In this document: positions 9,456 to 19,125 of the stretch, piece after piece | Layout of the letters: each line of letters starts with the position of its first letter | Position numbering within the stretch: the first letter of the stretch is position 1 | Source of the DNA: Paracoccus sp. S1E-3 | GTDB taxonomy: Bacteria > Pseudomonadota > Alphaproteobacteria > Rhodobacterales > Rhodobacteraceae | Direction of reading: 5' to 3' | DNA length: 64,000 bases | NCBI RefSeq assembly: GCF_013868135.1 | Contig: NZ_JACEMU010000004.1 | Coordinates: forward strand, 744,001 to 808,000 | Notes under the pieces: model-generated | What the model was told of the DNA's origin: nothing | Seen by the model: only the letters and a program-made list of their open reading frames with translations | Databases searched by the model: none | Translations under genes and position numbers: made by a program

Positions 9456-10919
9456 ATGATGAAACGACTTGCCATTCTGCTGCTGAGCGTGGCGCTTCCG
9501 GGGGTGGCCGCGGCCGAGGATGTCTATATCCGCATCGAGGCCAAGCGCGGCGCCGAAGCTGCGATGACCGCCGCCGCCGGCTGGCAGGACCGCGTGGGCG
9601 ATCTGCCGGCGGTGGTCTTTCCGCTGAACGCCACCTGGACGGCGATCGCGCTTGGACCGATGCCCCGCGAGGAGGCCGAGACCCGCATCGCCGCCCTGAA
9701 GGCAGCCGGCACCATCCCCGGTGACAGCCTGCTGACCCCGGCCGAGGGGATCACCCCCACCGCCCTTCCCGACGGGGGCGTCGACCGGACCGCCAACACC
9801 AGCGTTTCAGAACCCGTCACCGATCCCGCCGCCGGGACCGCCACGGGAACCGCGGCCGGCGCCTCGACCGCCGGGGTTGCCACCCCTTCCGACCCGGTTG
9901 CGGCGCCAACGCCGCCCGCGCCTGACCGTTTCATCCGCCTTGAAGCCTTTCAGGACCGTGCCGAGGCTGATACCGCGCTCGCCAAATGGCGCGAAACCAT
10001 CCCCGAGGCCGGCCTGTGGCAATTGCCCGATGGTTGGTTCGCCATTGCTGTAGGCCCGCTGAGCGAGGCGGCCTCGGACCAATGGCGGAAGGCGCTGGCG
10101 GAAGGCAAGGCGATCCCCGAGGATAGTCTGGTCTCGCCCCTGACCGAGATGGGCAGCAACCTCACCCCCGGCTCCACGCCCGATTGGCCCGCCAATCCCG
10201 AAACGCCGCCCGAAATGCCACCGCTGGCCGAGGTGCAGGAACTGCTGAAATGGGTCGGCATCTATGATGGCGAGGTGGACGGCAAGTCCGGGCCGCAGAC
10301 CCGCGCGGCCATCGCCGCCGGGGTGGCGTCGCAACGCAGCTCGGCCGATCCGGCGCTGGCGATGCGCGCGCTGGCAGAGGCGCGCGAGGCCTGGCGCGGG
10401 CAGATGGGGCTGGCGCCCCTGACGGACGATTATACCGGGTTGTCGCTGACCGCGCCAATGCAGCGCCTCGCGCATGAGCGGACCGAGCGCGCGCTGTCGA
10501 TCTATGGTCCCAAGGACGAATCGGGCGCGGCGCTGATCCTGTTCTCGCAGCCCGGCGGCCAGCAGGAAATGCTGGACATGATGGGGCTGGTCACCGCGCT
10601 TGGCTGGGTGCCCGCGCCCGAGCGGGTGAGCAGCAAGGGCAAGGCCACGCTGTCGGGCCAGAACGAGACCCATATCGGGCGGGCCGAGGCGCGCGTGGCC
10701 GATGGCCAGGTCGAAGGCTGGGTGCTGATCTGGCCGGTCGAGGATGCGCAGAACGCCCCCCGCGTCGCCGCCGAGATTCGCGACAGCTTTGCCCGCGCCA
10801 TGCCGACGCGTGCGGTGCGCGACGCGGAAACGGCCGCCCCGGTGGCCGGCGAAGGGACCGCTGACGGGACGACCGAAGGGGCGACCGCAGAAACCCCTGC
10901 GGTGACACCGGCAAACTGA
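9456..10919 (+). CDS. Secreted envelope protein with two SPOR-like repeats and a peptidoglycan-binding motif
   Basis: A 487-residue exported protein. A signal peptide ([20 protein letters not shown]) is followed by two related repeats of about 70 residues. The first starts at [10 protein letters not shown] (about residue 24) and the second at [10 protein letters not shown] (about 158). Each ends in a WTAIALGPM or WFAIAVGPL strand, an acidic helix and a DSLLTP/DSLVSP motif, as in SPOR-like folds. Residues about 255-280 ([20 protein letters not shown]) match the peptidoglycan_binding_1 pattern. The C-terminal region has no recognised domain and ends in a Thr/Ala/Gly-rich tail. A proline/alanine/threonine linker separates the repeats. 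The role is probably cell-wall binding. Either of two adjacent ATGs could be the start. A clear terminator follows. Confidence 0.7.
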   Translation: MMKRLAILLLSVALPGVAAAEDVYIRIEAKRGAEAAMTAAAGWQDRVGDLPAVVFPLNATWTAIALGPMPREEAETRIAALKAAGTIPGDSLLTPAEGITPTALPDGGVDRTANTSVSEPVTDPAAGTATGTAAGASTAGVATPSDPVAAPTPPAPDRFIRLEAFQDRAEADTALAKWRETIPEAGLWQLPDGWFAIAVGPLSEAASDQWRKALAEGKAIPEDSLVSPLTEMGSNLTPGSTPDWPANPETPPEMPPLAEVQELLKWVGIYDGEVDGKSGPQTRAAIAAGVASQRSSADPALAMRALAEAREAWRGQMGLAPLTDDYTGLSLTAPMQRLAHERTERALSIYGPKDESGAALILFSQPGGQQEMLDMMGLVTALGWVPAPERVSSKGKATLSGQNETHIGRAEARVADGQVEGWVLIWPVEDAQNAPRVAAEIRDSFARAMPTRAVRDAETAAPVAGEGTADGTTEGATAETPAVTPAN

Positions 10920-10955
10920 CGGCGACCCAGGGCGTCAAACAAGAATGGCAGACCG

Positions 10956-10982
10956 AAAAGGGCGCGCAAAGGCGCCCTTTTT
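10956..10982. terminator. Bidirectional Rho-independent terminator
   Basis: A perfect 10-base stem (AAAAGGGCGC / GCGCCCTTTT) with a 6-base loop and flanking A and T runs lies between the convergent SPOR-like gene and trkH, and can serve both. Confidence 0.85.
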
Positions 10983-10995
10983 GCATATGTCTGGC

Positions 10996-12447
10996 TCAGA
11001 CCCGCCAGAAGCGCGGCAGCAGCAGGACGAAGACGCTGACCAGTTCCAGCCGGCCCAGATACATGCCGAAACTCATCAGCCATTTGGCCGATGTCGGGAA
11101 CTGTTCGATGCTGCCATTCGCGGTGATCTCGGGGCCCCAGGCGGGTCCGACATTGGCGATGGCGGTCCAGGCGCCTGTCAGTGCGGTTTTCGGATGCAGC
11201 CCGGTCAGCGCCAGCCCCACGATCAGCAGCCCGAAGGTCAGGATGAACAGGGTGAAGAAGGCCATGACCGAGTCGATCACGTCAGGCTCCAGCCGCTTGC
11301 CGCCGAGGCGCAGGGGATACAGACGGTGCGGCGACTGCATCCGCTTGATCTGGGCGCGCACGGCCTCGAACAGCACCTGATAGCGGAAGATCTTGACCGA
11401 GCAGCCGGTCGAGCCGGTGCAGCCGCCGATCAGCGCGACACAGAACAGAATCGCAAAAGGCAGATGCCCCCAGTCAAGCACATTGGTCGAGGCAAAACCG
11501 GTGCCCGAAAAGATGGTGATGACGTTGAAGGTCGTCTCGCGCAGGATGTCCCAGGGCTGCGCGGTCTGGTCCATATAGAGCATCCGGTAGATGACGATCG
11601 CCCCCACCGCATAGAGGATCCAGCGCAGATAGGTGCGCACCTGCGTGTCACGCCACAGCGGCAGCGGATCGCCCCGCACGGCCTGAATCATCCGCACGAA
11701 CGGGATCGAGGCCAGCACCATGAAGACCGACGACACCCATTCGGCCGGCCCGATATACTTGCCGAAGCTGGCATCGTAGTTGGAAAATCCGCCCGTGGAA
11801 CAGGTCGTCAGGGCGTGGAAAACCGCGTCATAGAAGCCCATGCCGGTAACCATATACAGTCCCGCGCAGGCCACGGTGATGGCCAGATAGATCCAGGTCA
11901 TTTCCGCCGCGATCTGTCCGGCACGGGGCAGCACCTTGCCTAGGGTATCGAACCCTTCCGAGCGGAAGAACTGCATCCCGCCCACCTTCATCACCGGCAG
12001 GAACACCATCGCCACCACCACGATCCCGAGGCCGCCCGACCATTGCAGGATGGCGCGCCACATATTCGCGCCGGGCGGCAGCGTATCCAGCTGCGGGATG
12101 ACGGTGGTGCCGGTCGTGGTCAGCCCCGACATGGATTCGAAGAAAGCGTCGGTAAAGCTCAGCCCCGGCGCGCCGATCATCATCGGCACCGCCCCGATCA
12201 AGGGCAGCACCAGCCACAGGCCCGAGGTCAGCAGGAAACTCTGTTCGATGGTCAGGCTGCGCTCTGCCGATGCGGTGGCCGCCACCACCATGGCCGAAAT
12301 CACCACCACCAGCACCATGGATTGCGCCATGCGGATCCAGTTCGGATCGCCCGCCGCATAGTCGATCAGAGTCGGGAAAACCATCATCGCCCCAAGGGCC
12401 ACGCTGATCCTGCCGATGGTGTGGGCGACGGGGCGGACATCAATCAT
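10996..12447 (-). CDS. trkH: TrkH-type potassium transporter
   Basis: Membrane subunit of the Trk K+ uptake system in the inner membrane, 483 residues. The four pore-loop repeats are visible, each with its selectivity-filter glycine: SGLTTTGTTVI, TTCSTGGFSNY, TIFSGTGFASTNV and IGGCTGSTGCSVKIFRY. The start at MIDVRPVAHTIGRISVALG begins the first membrane helix; 44 extra upstream codons are unlikely. The NAD-binding regulator TrkA is not in the window. The gene lies downstream of dppF on the same strand, separated by about 80 bases and a hairpin, so it is probably its own unit. Confidence 0.93.
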   Translation of the reverse strand: MIDVRPVAHTIGRISVALGAMMVFPTLIDYAAGDPNWIRMAQSMVLVVVISAMVVAATASAERSLTIEQSFLLTSGLWLVLPLIGAVPMMIGAPGLSFTDAFFESMSGLTTTGTTVIPQLDTLPPGANMWRAILQWSGGLGIVVVAMVFLPVMKVGGMQFFRSEGFDTLGKVLPRAGQIAAEMTWIYLAITVACAGLYMVTGMGFYDAVFHALTTCSTGGFSNYDASFGKYIGPAEWVSSVFMVLASIPFVRMIQAVRGDPLPLWRDTQVRTYLRWILYAVGAIVIYRMLYMDQTAQPWDILRETTFNVITIFSGTGFASTNVLDWGHLPFAILFCVALIGGCTGSTGCSVKIFRYQVLFEAVRAQIKRMQSPHRLYPLRLGGKRLEPDVIDSVMAFFTLFILTFGLLIVGLALTGLHPKTALTGAWTAIANVGPAWGPEITANGSIEQFPTSAKWLMSFGMYLGRLELVSVFVLLLPRFWRV

Positions 12448-12494
12448 GCGACTTGATTGCCGCGCCGCCCCGGCAGCGTCAAGCGCTGGCGGAT

Positions 12495-12516
12495 GGCCGG
12501 GCCCGATAGCCCGGCC
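12495..12516 (-). terminator. Hairpin after dppF
   Basis: GGCCGGGC / GCCCGGCC with a 6-base loop, 12 bases after the dppF stop codon. It probably marks the end of the dpp operon, although there is no T run. Confidence 0.55.
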
Positions 12517-12527
12517 CCCCGCGTCCA

Positions 12528-13514
12528 TCAGGCCGCAGCCGTCTCGTCCTCGGGCACCGGATTGTGGCAGGCATAGCAATGCCCATGCCCCTGCAGCTCC
12601 GGCTCGACCGTGGTGCAGATATCCAGCCTGCGCCAGCAGCGCGGGTTGAACGAACAGCCTTCGGGCTTGTTCATCGGCGAGGGCAATTCGCCCTTCAGCT
12701 TGATCCGCTCCTTGCGCATCAGGGGATCGGCCACCGGCGTCGCCGACAGCAGCGCCTTGGTATAGGGGTGGCGCGGATGCTCGAAGATCTGCTCCTTCGG
12801 GCCGATCTCGACCGGCTGGCCCAGATAGAGGACCAGCACCTCGTCGGCAAGGTGGCGCACCACCGACAGATCGTGGCTGATGAACAGATAGGCCAGGTCC
12901 ATCCGCTCCTGCAGATCCATCAGCAGGTTCAGCACCTGGCTCTGGATCGACAGATCCAGTGCGGACACGGGTTCATCCAGCACCAGAATCTTCGGCTCCA
13001 GCATCAGGGCGCGGGCCACAGCGACGCGCTGGCGCTGCCCGCCCGAGAACATGTGCGGATAACGCTCGAAATGTTCGGGGCGCAGGCCGACCATGCCCAG
13101 CATCTCGCGGGCGCGCTTTTCGCGTTCCGCCGCGCCGATTTCGGGGCGGTTCAGCAGCAGCGGCTCCATCAGGGTCTGGCCGATGGTCTGCCGCGGGTTC
13201 AGGCTGCCGTAAGGGTCCTGAAACACGATCTGGACCATGGCGCGCAGGTCGCGGTCGCGGCTGGCGCCTTCGGGGCCGATCTTGCGGCCACCGATGATCA
13301 GCTCGCCATCGGTGGGCGCCTCGATCATGGTGACGACACGTGCCAGCGTCGACTTGCCCGACCCCGATTCGCCCACCACGGCCAGCGTCTTGCCCGGTGT
13401 CAGCGTAAAGCTGGCCCCGTCGAGCGCGCGGACAATGGCGTTGGGCTTCATGAAACCGCCCTTCACCTCGTAATGGCGTTTCAGGTTGGTTGCGGTGAGG
13501 ATCGGTTCGCTCAT
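12528..13514 (-). CDS. dppF: Dipeptide ABC transporter ATPase DppF
   Basis: Second ATPase of the dipeptide importer, 328 residues. Walker A is GESGSGKST (residues 48-56), the signature is [14 protein letters not shown] (about 156-169), and Walker B is ILVLDEP (176-182), followed by the H-loop [10 protein letters not shown]. The C-terminal oligopeptide-transporter extension carries conserved cysteines ([14 protein letters not shown], then HCYACH). These resemble the Fe-S-binding cysteines of Opp/Dpp ATPases. The start overlaps the dppD stop as ATGA. Last gene of the operon. Confidence 0.95.
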   Translation of the reverse strand: MSEPILTATNLKRHYEVKGGFMKPNAIVRALDGASFTLTPGKTLAVVGESGSGKSTLARVVTMIEAPTDGELIIGGRKIGPEGASRDRDLRAMVQIVFQDPYGSLNPRQTIGQTLMEPLLLNRPEIGAAEREKRAREMLGMVGLRPEHFERYPHMFSGGQRQRVAVARALMLEPKILVLDEPVSALDLSIQSQVLNLLMDLQERMDLAYLFISHDLSVVRHLADEVLVLYLGQPVEIGPKEQIFEHPRHPYTKALLSATPVADPLMRKERIKLKGELPSPMNKPEGCSFNPRCWRRLDICTTVEPELQGHGHCYACHNPVPEDETAAA

Positions 13515-14500
13515 GCGGCGGTCTCCTTGCCGGTGGGCAGGCCATCAATCAGCGGATAGTGGCACAGCGCATAGCCAAGATCGGCGGACGCCGGCCGTGG
13601 ACGTTCAGCGATGCAGCGCGCATCGGCAAATCGGCAGCGCGGCGAGAACAGGCAGCCATGCGGGCGGTCGAACTGGCCGGGCACGACACCCGGAATGGTC
13701 GGCAGCCGCTTTTCCGTCGCCCGTTCGGGCAGCGCCGCCAGCAGCGCCGCCGTATAGGGGTGATGCGGGTTTTCGAACAGCCCGTCCACCTCCTGCAGCT
13801 CGACCCGCTGGCCGGCATATTGCACCTGCACCCGCTGCACGGTTTCGGCCACCACGCCCATATCATGGGTGATCAGCACCAGCGCCATGCCCGCGTCCCT
13901 CTGCAGATCGGTCAGCAGTTCCAGTATCTGCGCCTGAATGGTCACGTCGAGCGCCGTCGTCGGTTCGTCGGCGATCAGCAGCTTGGGCTTGTTCGCCAGC
14001 GCCATGGCGATCATGGCGCGCTGGCTCATCCCGCCCGACAGCTGATGCGGATAGGCCTGAAGGCGTTTTTCGGGCGCCGGGATGCCCACCTGCCGCATAA
14101 GTTCGACCGCGCGGTCCTGCCGCTGGCTGCGGTTCAGATCGGTATGCTTGCGCAGCGTTTCCTTGATCTGCCAGCCGATGGTGAAGGCCGGGTTCAGGGA
14201 GGACATCGGTTCCTGAAAGATCATGGTGATGTCCTTGCCGATGATCCGGCGCCGCGCGCGGGCCGAGATCTTGCGCAGGTCGTGGCCGTCGAACTCCATC
14301 TTGTCGGCGGTCACGGTGGCGGTCCAGGGCAGAAGCCCCATCAGCGCCAGCATGGACACCGACTTGCCGGAGCCGGATTCGCCCACGATCGCCAGCAGTT
14401 CGCCTTCATCGACGGTCACGTCGACCCCGTCCACCGCCCGGAACTTGCCCGAATGGGTGGCGAATTCGACAGAGAGATTGCGGATTTCCAGAAGGGCCAT
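13511..14500 (-). CDS. dppD: Dipeptide ABC transporter ATPase DppD
   Basis: First ATPase of the importer, 329 residues, with Walker A GESGSGKS (residues 40-47), signature [14 protein letters not shown], Walker B LLIADEPT, and the H-loop THDMGVVAE. The C-terminal extension ([15 protein letters not shown]) is typical of peptide-importer ATPases. It should form the heterodimeric motor with DppF on the inner face of the membrane. It begins 3 bases after the dppC stop codon and overlaps dppF by 4 bases. Confidence 0.95.
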   Translation of the reverse strand: MALLEIRNLSVEFATHSGKFRAVDGVDVTVDEGELLAIVGESGSGKSVSMLALMGLLPWTATVTADKMEFDGHDLRKISARARRRIIGKDITMIFQEPMSSLNPAFTIGWQIKETLRKHTDLNRSQRQDRAVELMRQVGIPAPEKRLQAYPHQLSGGMSQRAMIAMALANKPKLLIADEPTTALDVTIQAQILELLTDLQRDAGMALVLITHDMGVVAETVQRVQVQYAGQRVELQEVDGLFENPHHPYTAALLAALPERATEKRLPTIPGVVPGQFDRPHGCLFSPRCRFADARCIAERPRPASADLGYALCHYPLIDGLPTGKETAA

Positions 14501-14503
14501 GGC

Positions 14504-15415
14504 TCAGCTCCGCTTCAGTTTCGGGTCGAGCGCGTCACGCAGACCGTCGCCCATCAGGTTGATGGCCAGAACCGTGACCAGAATGCACAGGCCGGGGAAG
14601 GTCACGACCCACCAGGCGCGCAGGATGAACTCGCGCGATTCGGCCAGCATGGTGCCCCATTCCGGCGTCGGCGGCTGCGCGCCCATGCCCAGAAAGCCAA
14701 GCGCCGCGGTGTCCAGAACGGCGGTCGAGAAGGACAGCGCTGCCTGCACGATGATCGGCGCCAGACAGTTCGGCAGCACGGTGCGGAACATGATCCGCAG
14801 TTTCCGGCCGCCGGCCACGCGGGCGGCGGTCACGTAATCCTTGGATCTCTCGGTCAGCACGGCGGCACGGGTCAGGCGCACGAAATGCGGCTGCAGCACG
14901 ATGGCGATGGCGATCATCGCATTCAGCAGGCTGGGCCCGAGGATGGCGACCAGAACCAGCGCCAGCAGCAGGCTGGGGAAGGACAAAACGATGTCCATCA
15001 GCCGCATGATCAGCGTGTCGAGCCAGGTCGGCGCAAAGCCCGCGATGACGCCCAGCAGCACCCCGCAGGTGGTGGCCAGCGTGACCACGATCAGGCCGAT
15101 GAAGAAGCTGTAACGCGCGCCGAAGATAAGCCGCGACAGCAGGTCGCGACCCAGCGCATCGGTGCCCAGCAGGAAGCGGGTGGATCCGCCTTCCTGCCAG
15201 AAGGGCGGCACCAGCAGCGCGTCGCGATACTGCGCGTCAGGGGCATAGGGCGCCAGCACCGGCGCCAGCAGCGCCACCACCAGAAAGCCCAGGAACACGA
15301 ACAGCCCGATGACCGCGCCACGGTTCTCGCGGAACGAGGACCAGAATTCGCGCAGCCGCGAGGGCGGCGCCTTGAAGGTTTGTTGCGGGACGGGTTGGCT
15401 GGCAGAATCGGTCAT
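14504..15415 (-). CDS. dppC: Dipeptide ABC transporter permease DppC
   Basis: Inner-membrane permease, 303 residues, with a hydrophilic N-terminus, a first membrane helix (GLFVFLGFLVVALLAPVLAP) and the binding-protein-dependent transport domain. The latter includes the EAA-like loop AARVAGGRKLRIMFRTVLPN that contacts an ATPase. The N-terminal OppC_N-type segment (FRENRGAVIGLFVFLGF) identifies it as the C-type subunit. Three bases separate it from dppB and three from dppD, consistent with one operon. Confidence 0.95.
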   Translation of the reverse strand: MTDSASQPVPQQTFKAPPSRLREFWSSFRENRGAVIGLFVFLGFLVVALLAPVLAPYAPDAQYRDALLVPPFWQEGGSTRFLLGTDALGRDLLSRLIFGARYSFFIGLIVVTLATTCGVLLGVIAGFAPTWLDTLIMRLMDIVLSFPSLLLALVLVAILGPSLLNAMIAIAIVLQPHFVRLTRAAVLTERSKDYVTAARVAGGRKLRIMFRTVLPNCLAPIIVQAALSFSTAVLDTAALGFLGMGAQPPTPEWGTMLAESREFILRAWWVVTFPGLCILVTVLAINLMGDGLRDALDPKLKRS

Positions 15416-15418
15416 GTC

Positions 15419-16426
15419 TCAGCCCTTTCGAATCTTGGGGTTGATCAGGCCATAGAGCAGGTCGACGATCAGGTTGACGACCATCACCACCAGCGCGATC
15501 AGCAGCAGGCCGCCCTGCACCACCTGATAGTCGCGGCGGAAGATCGAATCGACCATCCACTTGCCGATGCCGGGCCAGGAAAAGATCGTCTCGGTCAGGA
15601 TCGCCCCCGCCAGCAGCGTGCCGACCGACAGACCGATCACCGTGACGACCGGGATCAGCGCGTTGCGCAGCGCATGGACGCCATTGACGCGGGCGGGCGA
15701 CAGACCCTTGGCGCGGGCCGTGCGAACGTAATCATCGCCCAGCACTTCCAGCATCGCCGAACGGGTCTGGCGCGCGATCACCGCCAGCGGGATCGTCGCC
15801 AGCGCGATGGTCGGCAGGATCAGATGCGTCACCGCCGAGCGGAAGGCACCCGACTGGCCCGACAGCAGGCTGTCGATCAGCATGAAGCCGGTGGGACCAT
15901 TGATGAAATACATCAGCCCCATGCGACCCGAAACCGGCGTCCAGCCCAGCCAGCCGGAAAAGACGATGATGAGCAGCAGCGCCCACCAGAAGATCGGCAT
16001 CGAATAGCCGACCAGGGCGGTGGACATCAGCGCCTGATCGAAGAACTTGCCGCGATTGACGGCGGCAATGACGCCGGCCGGAATGCCGATGATCGTGGCC
16101 AGGATGATGGCGCACAGCCCCAGCTCGACCGTTGCGGGGAACAGGGACATGAACTCGGTCAGCACCGGCTTCTTGGTCACGAAGGAGGTGCCCAGATCGC
16201 CGTGGAAAATTCCCCAGACGTAATCCAGATATTGCTGCCACATCGGCTTGTCGAAGCCGAACTGCGCGCGCAGTTGTTCATAACGTTCGGCGCTGACGCC
16301 GCGTTCACCGGCCATCAGCAGAATGGGATCGCCCGGCAACAGGCGGATGAAGGCGAAAGCGATCAGCGTGACACCGATGAAGGTGGGCACGAAGGTCAGC
16401 AATCGACGGGTGAGAAAGCTCAGCAT
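15419..16426 (-). CDS. dppB: Dipeptide ABC transporter permease DppB
   Basis: Inner-membrane permease, 335 residues, about six membrane helices, starting MLSFLTRRLLTFVPTFIGVT, the usual B-type N-terminus. It has the GDPILLMAGE segment and the ATPase-contact loop (RTARAKGLSPARVNGVHALR). It pairs with DppC to form the pore. The gap of 84 bases to dppA, the widest in the operon, contains a stable hairpin that may lower permease expression relative to the abundant binding protein. Confidence 0.95.
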   Translation of the reverse strand: MLSFLTRRLLTFVPTFIGVTLIAFAFIRLLPGDPILLMAGERGVSAERYEQLRAQFGFDKPMWQQYLDYVWGIFHGDLGTSFVTKKPVLTEFMSLFPATVELGLCAIILATIIGIPAGVIAAVNRGKFFDQALMSTALVGYSMPIFWWALLLIIVFSGWLGWTPVSGRMGLMYFINGPTGFMLIDSLLSGQSGAFRSAVTHLILPTIALATIPLAVIARQTRSAMLEVLGDDYVRTARAKGLSPARVNGVHALRNALIPVVTVIGLSVGTLLAGAILTETIFSWPGIGKWMVDSIFRRDYQVVQGGLLLIALVVMVVNLIVDLLYGLINPKIRKG

Positions 16427-16461
16427 CGGTGGCCCCGGGCTTGGCGAAATACGAAAACGAT

Positions 16462-16492
16462 GCGGCCGGGCAGCGTATCGCCACCCGGCCGC
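16462..16492 (-). terminator. Intercistronic hairpin between dppA and dppB
   Basis: A perfect 9-base stem (GCGGCCGGG / CCCGGCCGC) with a 13-base loop lies in the dppA-dppB gap, followed on the minus strand by a short TTTT stretch. It is placed as expected for a partial terminator or an mRNA 3'-end stabiliser behind a binding-protein gene. Confidence 0.6.
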
Positions 16493-16510
16493 TCAACTGA
16501 AGTGTAGCGC

Positions 16511-18097
16511 TTATTCGGCCAGGCTGACACCGTAGAAGACGTGACCGCCGAACGGATCGATCTTGTAGCCCTGCACCTTGGAGCTGATCGGCTCGTTCAC
16601 CACCGAATGGGCGATGGTGTTCCACGGAGCCTGTTCCTTGAAGATGACCTGCGCCTGTTCATAGAGCTTCGCGCGCTCATCCTGATCCGAGATTTCCTTG
16701 GCCTGCTTGATGATGCCGTCGAATTCCTCGTTGCACCATTGCGCGCGGTTGGCGTCGCCCACCCCGTCGCAGCCCAGCAGCACGGCCAGGAAGTTGTCCG
16801 GGTCGCCATTGTCGCCGGTCCAGCCCAGCAGAACCGCACCGTCGCGATCCTCGGCTTTCGAGCGTTCCAGATACTCGCCCCATTCGTAGGAGACGATCTC
16901 TGCCTTCACCCCGACCTTGGCCAGATCGGCCTGCATCATCTCCGCCATGCGGCGGGCGTTCGGGTTATAGGGACGCTGCACCGGCATCGCCCAGATCTTC
17001 ATCGACAGGTCCTTGACGCCGGCGGCTTCCAGCGCGGCCTTGGCCGCTTCCGGGTCATAGACATCATCGACGATGGCGTCGTTATAGGACCACATGGTCG
17101 GCGGGATCGGGTTCTTGGCGACTGCGCCCGCACCCTGGAAGATACCATCGACGATGGCCTGCTTGTCGATGGCCTGGTTCAGGGCCTTGCGGACCTCGGG
17201 CTTGTCGAACGGCGGCTGCTTGGTGTTATAGGCCAGATAACCGACGTTCAGACCTTCCTTGGTCATCACGTTGATGTTCGGGTCGGATTTCATCGCTTCC
17301 AGATCGGCCGGGTTCGGATAGGCCATGACCTGGCATTCGCCGGCCTTCAGCTTCTGGAACCGGACCGAGGCGTCGGGCGTGATCGCGAAGATCAGGTTCT
17401 CGATCGCCGCCGGCTCCTGCCAGTAGTCGTCGTTGCGCACGTAGCGGATCACCGCGTCCTTCTGATAGCCAACGAATTTGAACGGGCCGGTGCCGATGGG
17501 TTGCTGGTTGAACAGCTCGGGCGTGCCGGCTTCGATCAGCTTGTCGGCATATTCTTTCGACCCGATCGAGGCGAAGGCCATCGCGAGGTTGGCGATCATC
17601 GGCGCATCGGGGCGGTTCAGCACGAATTTGACCGTATAGTCGTCGACCTTCTCGATCGACTTGATCAGATCCGGCAGCGACATCGAGTTGTAATACTCGT
17701 AGCTCGCGCCCGGCGTCATCTGATGATAGGGGCTGTCGGTCTTGCCCTGGCGTTCAAACGTGAAAATCACGTCATCAGCGTTGAAATCACGGGTCGGGGT
17801 AAAGAAGTCGGTGGTGTGGAATTTCACGCCCTTGCGCAGCTTGAACGTGTATTCCAACCCGTCATCGCTGACCTCCCAGCTTTCGGCCAGGCCCGGCTCG
17901 ACCGTGGTTTCGCCATGCGTGAATTCCACCAGCCCGTTCATCACGTTGCGCGCCGAGGCGTCAAACGTGGTCCCCGACGTGTACAGCGCCGGGTCAAAAC
18001 CTTCGGGTGAACCTTCGGAACAATACACCAGATTCGCAGCCGAAGCAGCCGAGCCCATCAGCATGGCGCCCAGGCTGAGTGCGATAATTTTCTTCAT
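16511..18097 (-). CDS. dppA: Periplasmic dipeptide-binding protein DppA
   Basis: Substrate-binding protein of the SBP_bac_5 family, 528 residues. A signal peptide (MKKIIALSLGAMLMGSAASA) precedes the mature start ANLVYCSEGSPEGFDP. That segment, LYTSGTTFDAS and GLAESWEVSDDGLEYTFKLR are close to E. coli DppA, so a dipeptide (and possibly haem or 5-aminolevulinate) importer is likelier than an oligopeptide one. AGGAGAT before the ATG is a strong ribosome-binding site, fitting high expression. It heads the dppABCDF operon. Confidence 0.95.
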   Translation of the reverse strand: MKKIIALSLGAMLMGSAASAANLVYCSEGSPEGFDPALYTSGTTFDASARNVMNGLVEFTHGETTVEPGLAESWEVSDDGLEYTFKLRKGVKFHTTDFFTPTRDFNADDVIFTFERQGKTDSPYHQMTPGASYEYYNSMSLPDLIKSIEKVDDYTVKFVLNRPDAPMIANLAMAFASIGSKEYADKLIEAGTPELFNQQPIGTGPFKFVGYQKDAVIRYVRNDDYWQEPAAIENLIFAITPDASVRFQKLKAGECQVMAYPNPADLEAMKSDPNINVMTKEGLNVGYLAYNTKQPPFDKPEVRKALNQAIDKQAIVDGIFQGAGAVAKNPIPPTMWSYNDAIVDDVYDPEAAKAALEAAGVKDLSMKIWAMPVQRPYNPNARRMAEMMQADLAKVGVKAEIVSYEWGEYLERSKAEDRDGAVLLGWTGDNGDPDNFLAVLLGCDGVGDANRAQWCNEEFDGIIKQAKEISDQDERAKLYEQAQVIFKEQAPWNTIAHSVVNEPISSKVQGYKIDPFGGHVFYGVSLAE

Positions 18098-18267
18098 TCT
18101 TTATCTCCTGTTGGACAATGGTCCGCTCTGGCGGAACCGTTCCTGCGGACAAGTTGCCTCATACAAGGGCAATATTGCAAGCAAGATAGTTGCGCCCGCT
18201 GTGCAGGGCCTTGACTGCCATCGGGCGCCGCCCTGCGGCGAAATACGGATTCGCCGTCATCGCGGGA

Positions 18268-18696
18268 TCACCCCTCGCCCTCGGCCTGTTGCTGCAGCGC
18301 CACCAGCAGCGCCAGCGCCTGCGGACCCAGATGCGCGGGGACGAAAAGATGGTCGTGGTGATAGGCGGCGATGACGTTGCAGGGGATATTCGCCTCCGCC
18401 AGCGCCGCGGCGACCGCAGCCGTCAGCCCCACCCCGTTCAGCGCCGAAAAGACATTGAGCACGATTCTCGCCATCGGCAGGCTGGTGTCGAAGCCGTATT
18501 CAACCGCATCCTCGACCCGCAGCACCAGGGTCAGCCCTTCGTCTTCGCGAAAGATGGCGATCGCGCGCCCGATCCTGTCGCCGACCGGCGAGGCCGACGG
18601 TGTGGTGCAGAAGACATAGGCCTCGGGGCGCAGTTCCGGTGACAACCCGGAAAACATGGCGCCCGGTTTCTGTCTGTTCTCCGATGCTGCAGACAT
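18268..18696 (-). CDS. ACT-domain protein (DUF2241-like)
   Basis: A 142-residue cytoplasmic protein with two ACT-like halves. The family signature is LRPEAYVFCT, FREDEGLTLVLR and the C-terminal ANIPCNVIAAYHHDHLFVP. ACT domains bind amino acids and regulate enzymes, but this stand-alone family has no defined ligand. The start at 18696 is supported by AGGGGG upstream; a second Met (MFSGLSPEL) 13 residues later is possible. It reads towards dppA on the same strand with a gap of about 170 bases. Confidence 0.8.
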   Translation of the reverse strand: MSAASENRQKPGAMFSGLSPELRPEAYVFCTTPSASPVGDRIGRAIAIFREDEGLTLVLRVEDAVEYGFDTSLPMARIVLNVFSALNGVGLTAAVAAALAEANIPCNVIAAYHHDHLFVPAHLGPQALALLVALQQQAEGEG

Positions 18697-18840
18697 GATC
18701 GCCCCCTAATTTGGCGTGGCCGCATGACGGCTGAGAAATGAATGGCATATTCTGACCATACAGGGACGACATGCCGCAACACGCACCCGCAAAACTGGTG
18801 AACATACCATTCAGGAAATCAGATCATCCTGAGGGAAAGA

Positions 18841-18915
<75 letters not shown>

Positions 18916-19125
18916 GCCGGTTGGTCTTTTGACCGTGGGGGCGATTTAGACGAGGGGGCCGGAGGGCGCAAGAGGCTTTCGCAAGTTTTCCGCACAGTTT
19001 TCGGCCGTGATCGGCAGGCCGCTGTTGCGCCCCCGCGGCCATGGTTGGCGTCGCCGGCCGCCGGAAAGGAAACACGCCGCCAACCCCTCGGTGCGCGGCG
19101 CGCGTTGCCGGCCAATCAGAAGGAA

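Noticed and set aside
13559..16507. 982-codon plus-strand frame opposite the dpp genes
   Set aside because: Composition is dominated by Gln/Arg/His/Asp, typical of the reverse of GC-rich coding DNA, with no motif or ribosome-binding site. The dppBCD genes on the other strand are certain.
18811..18832. TCAGGA/TCCTGA inverted repeat behind tRNA-Thr
   Set aside because: Only 6 paired bases with a 10-base loop and no T run; not a credible terminator.
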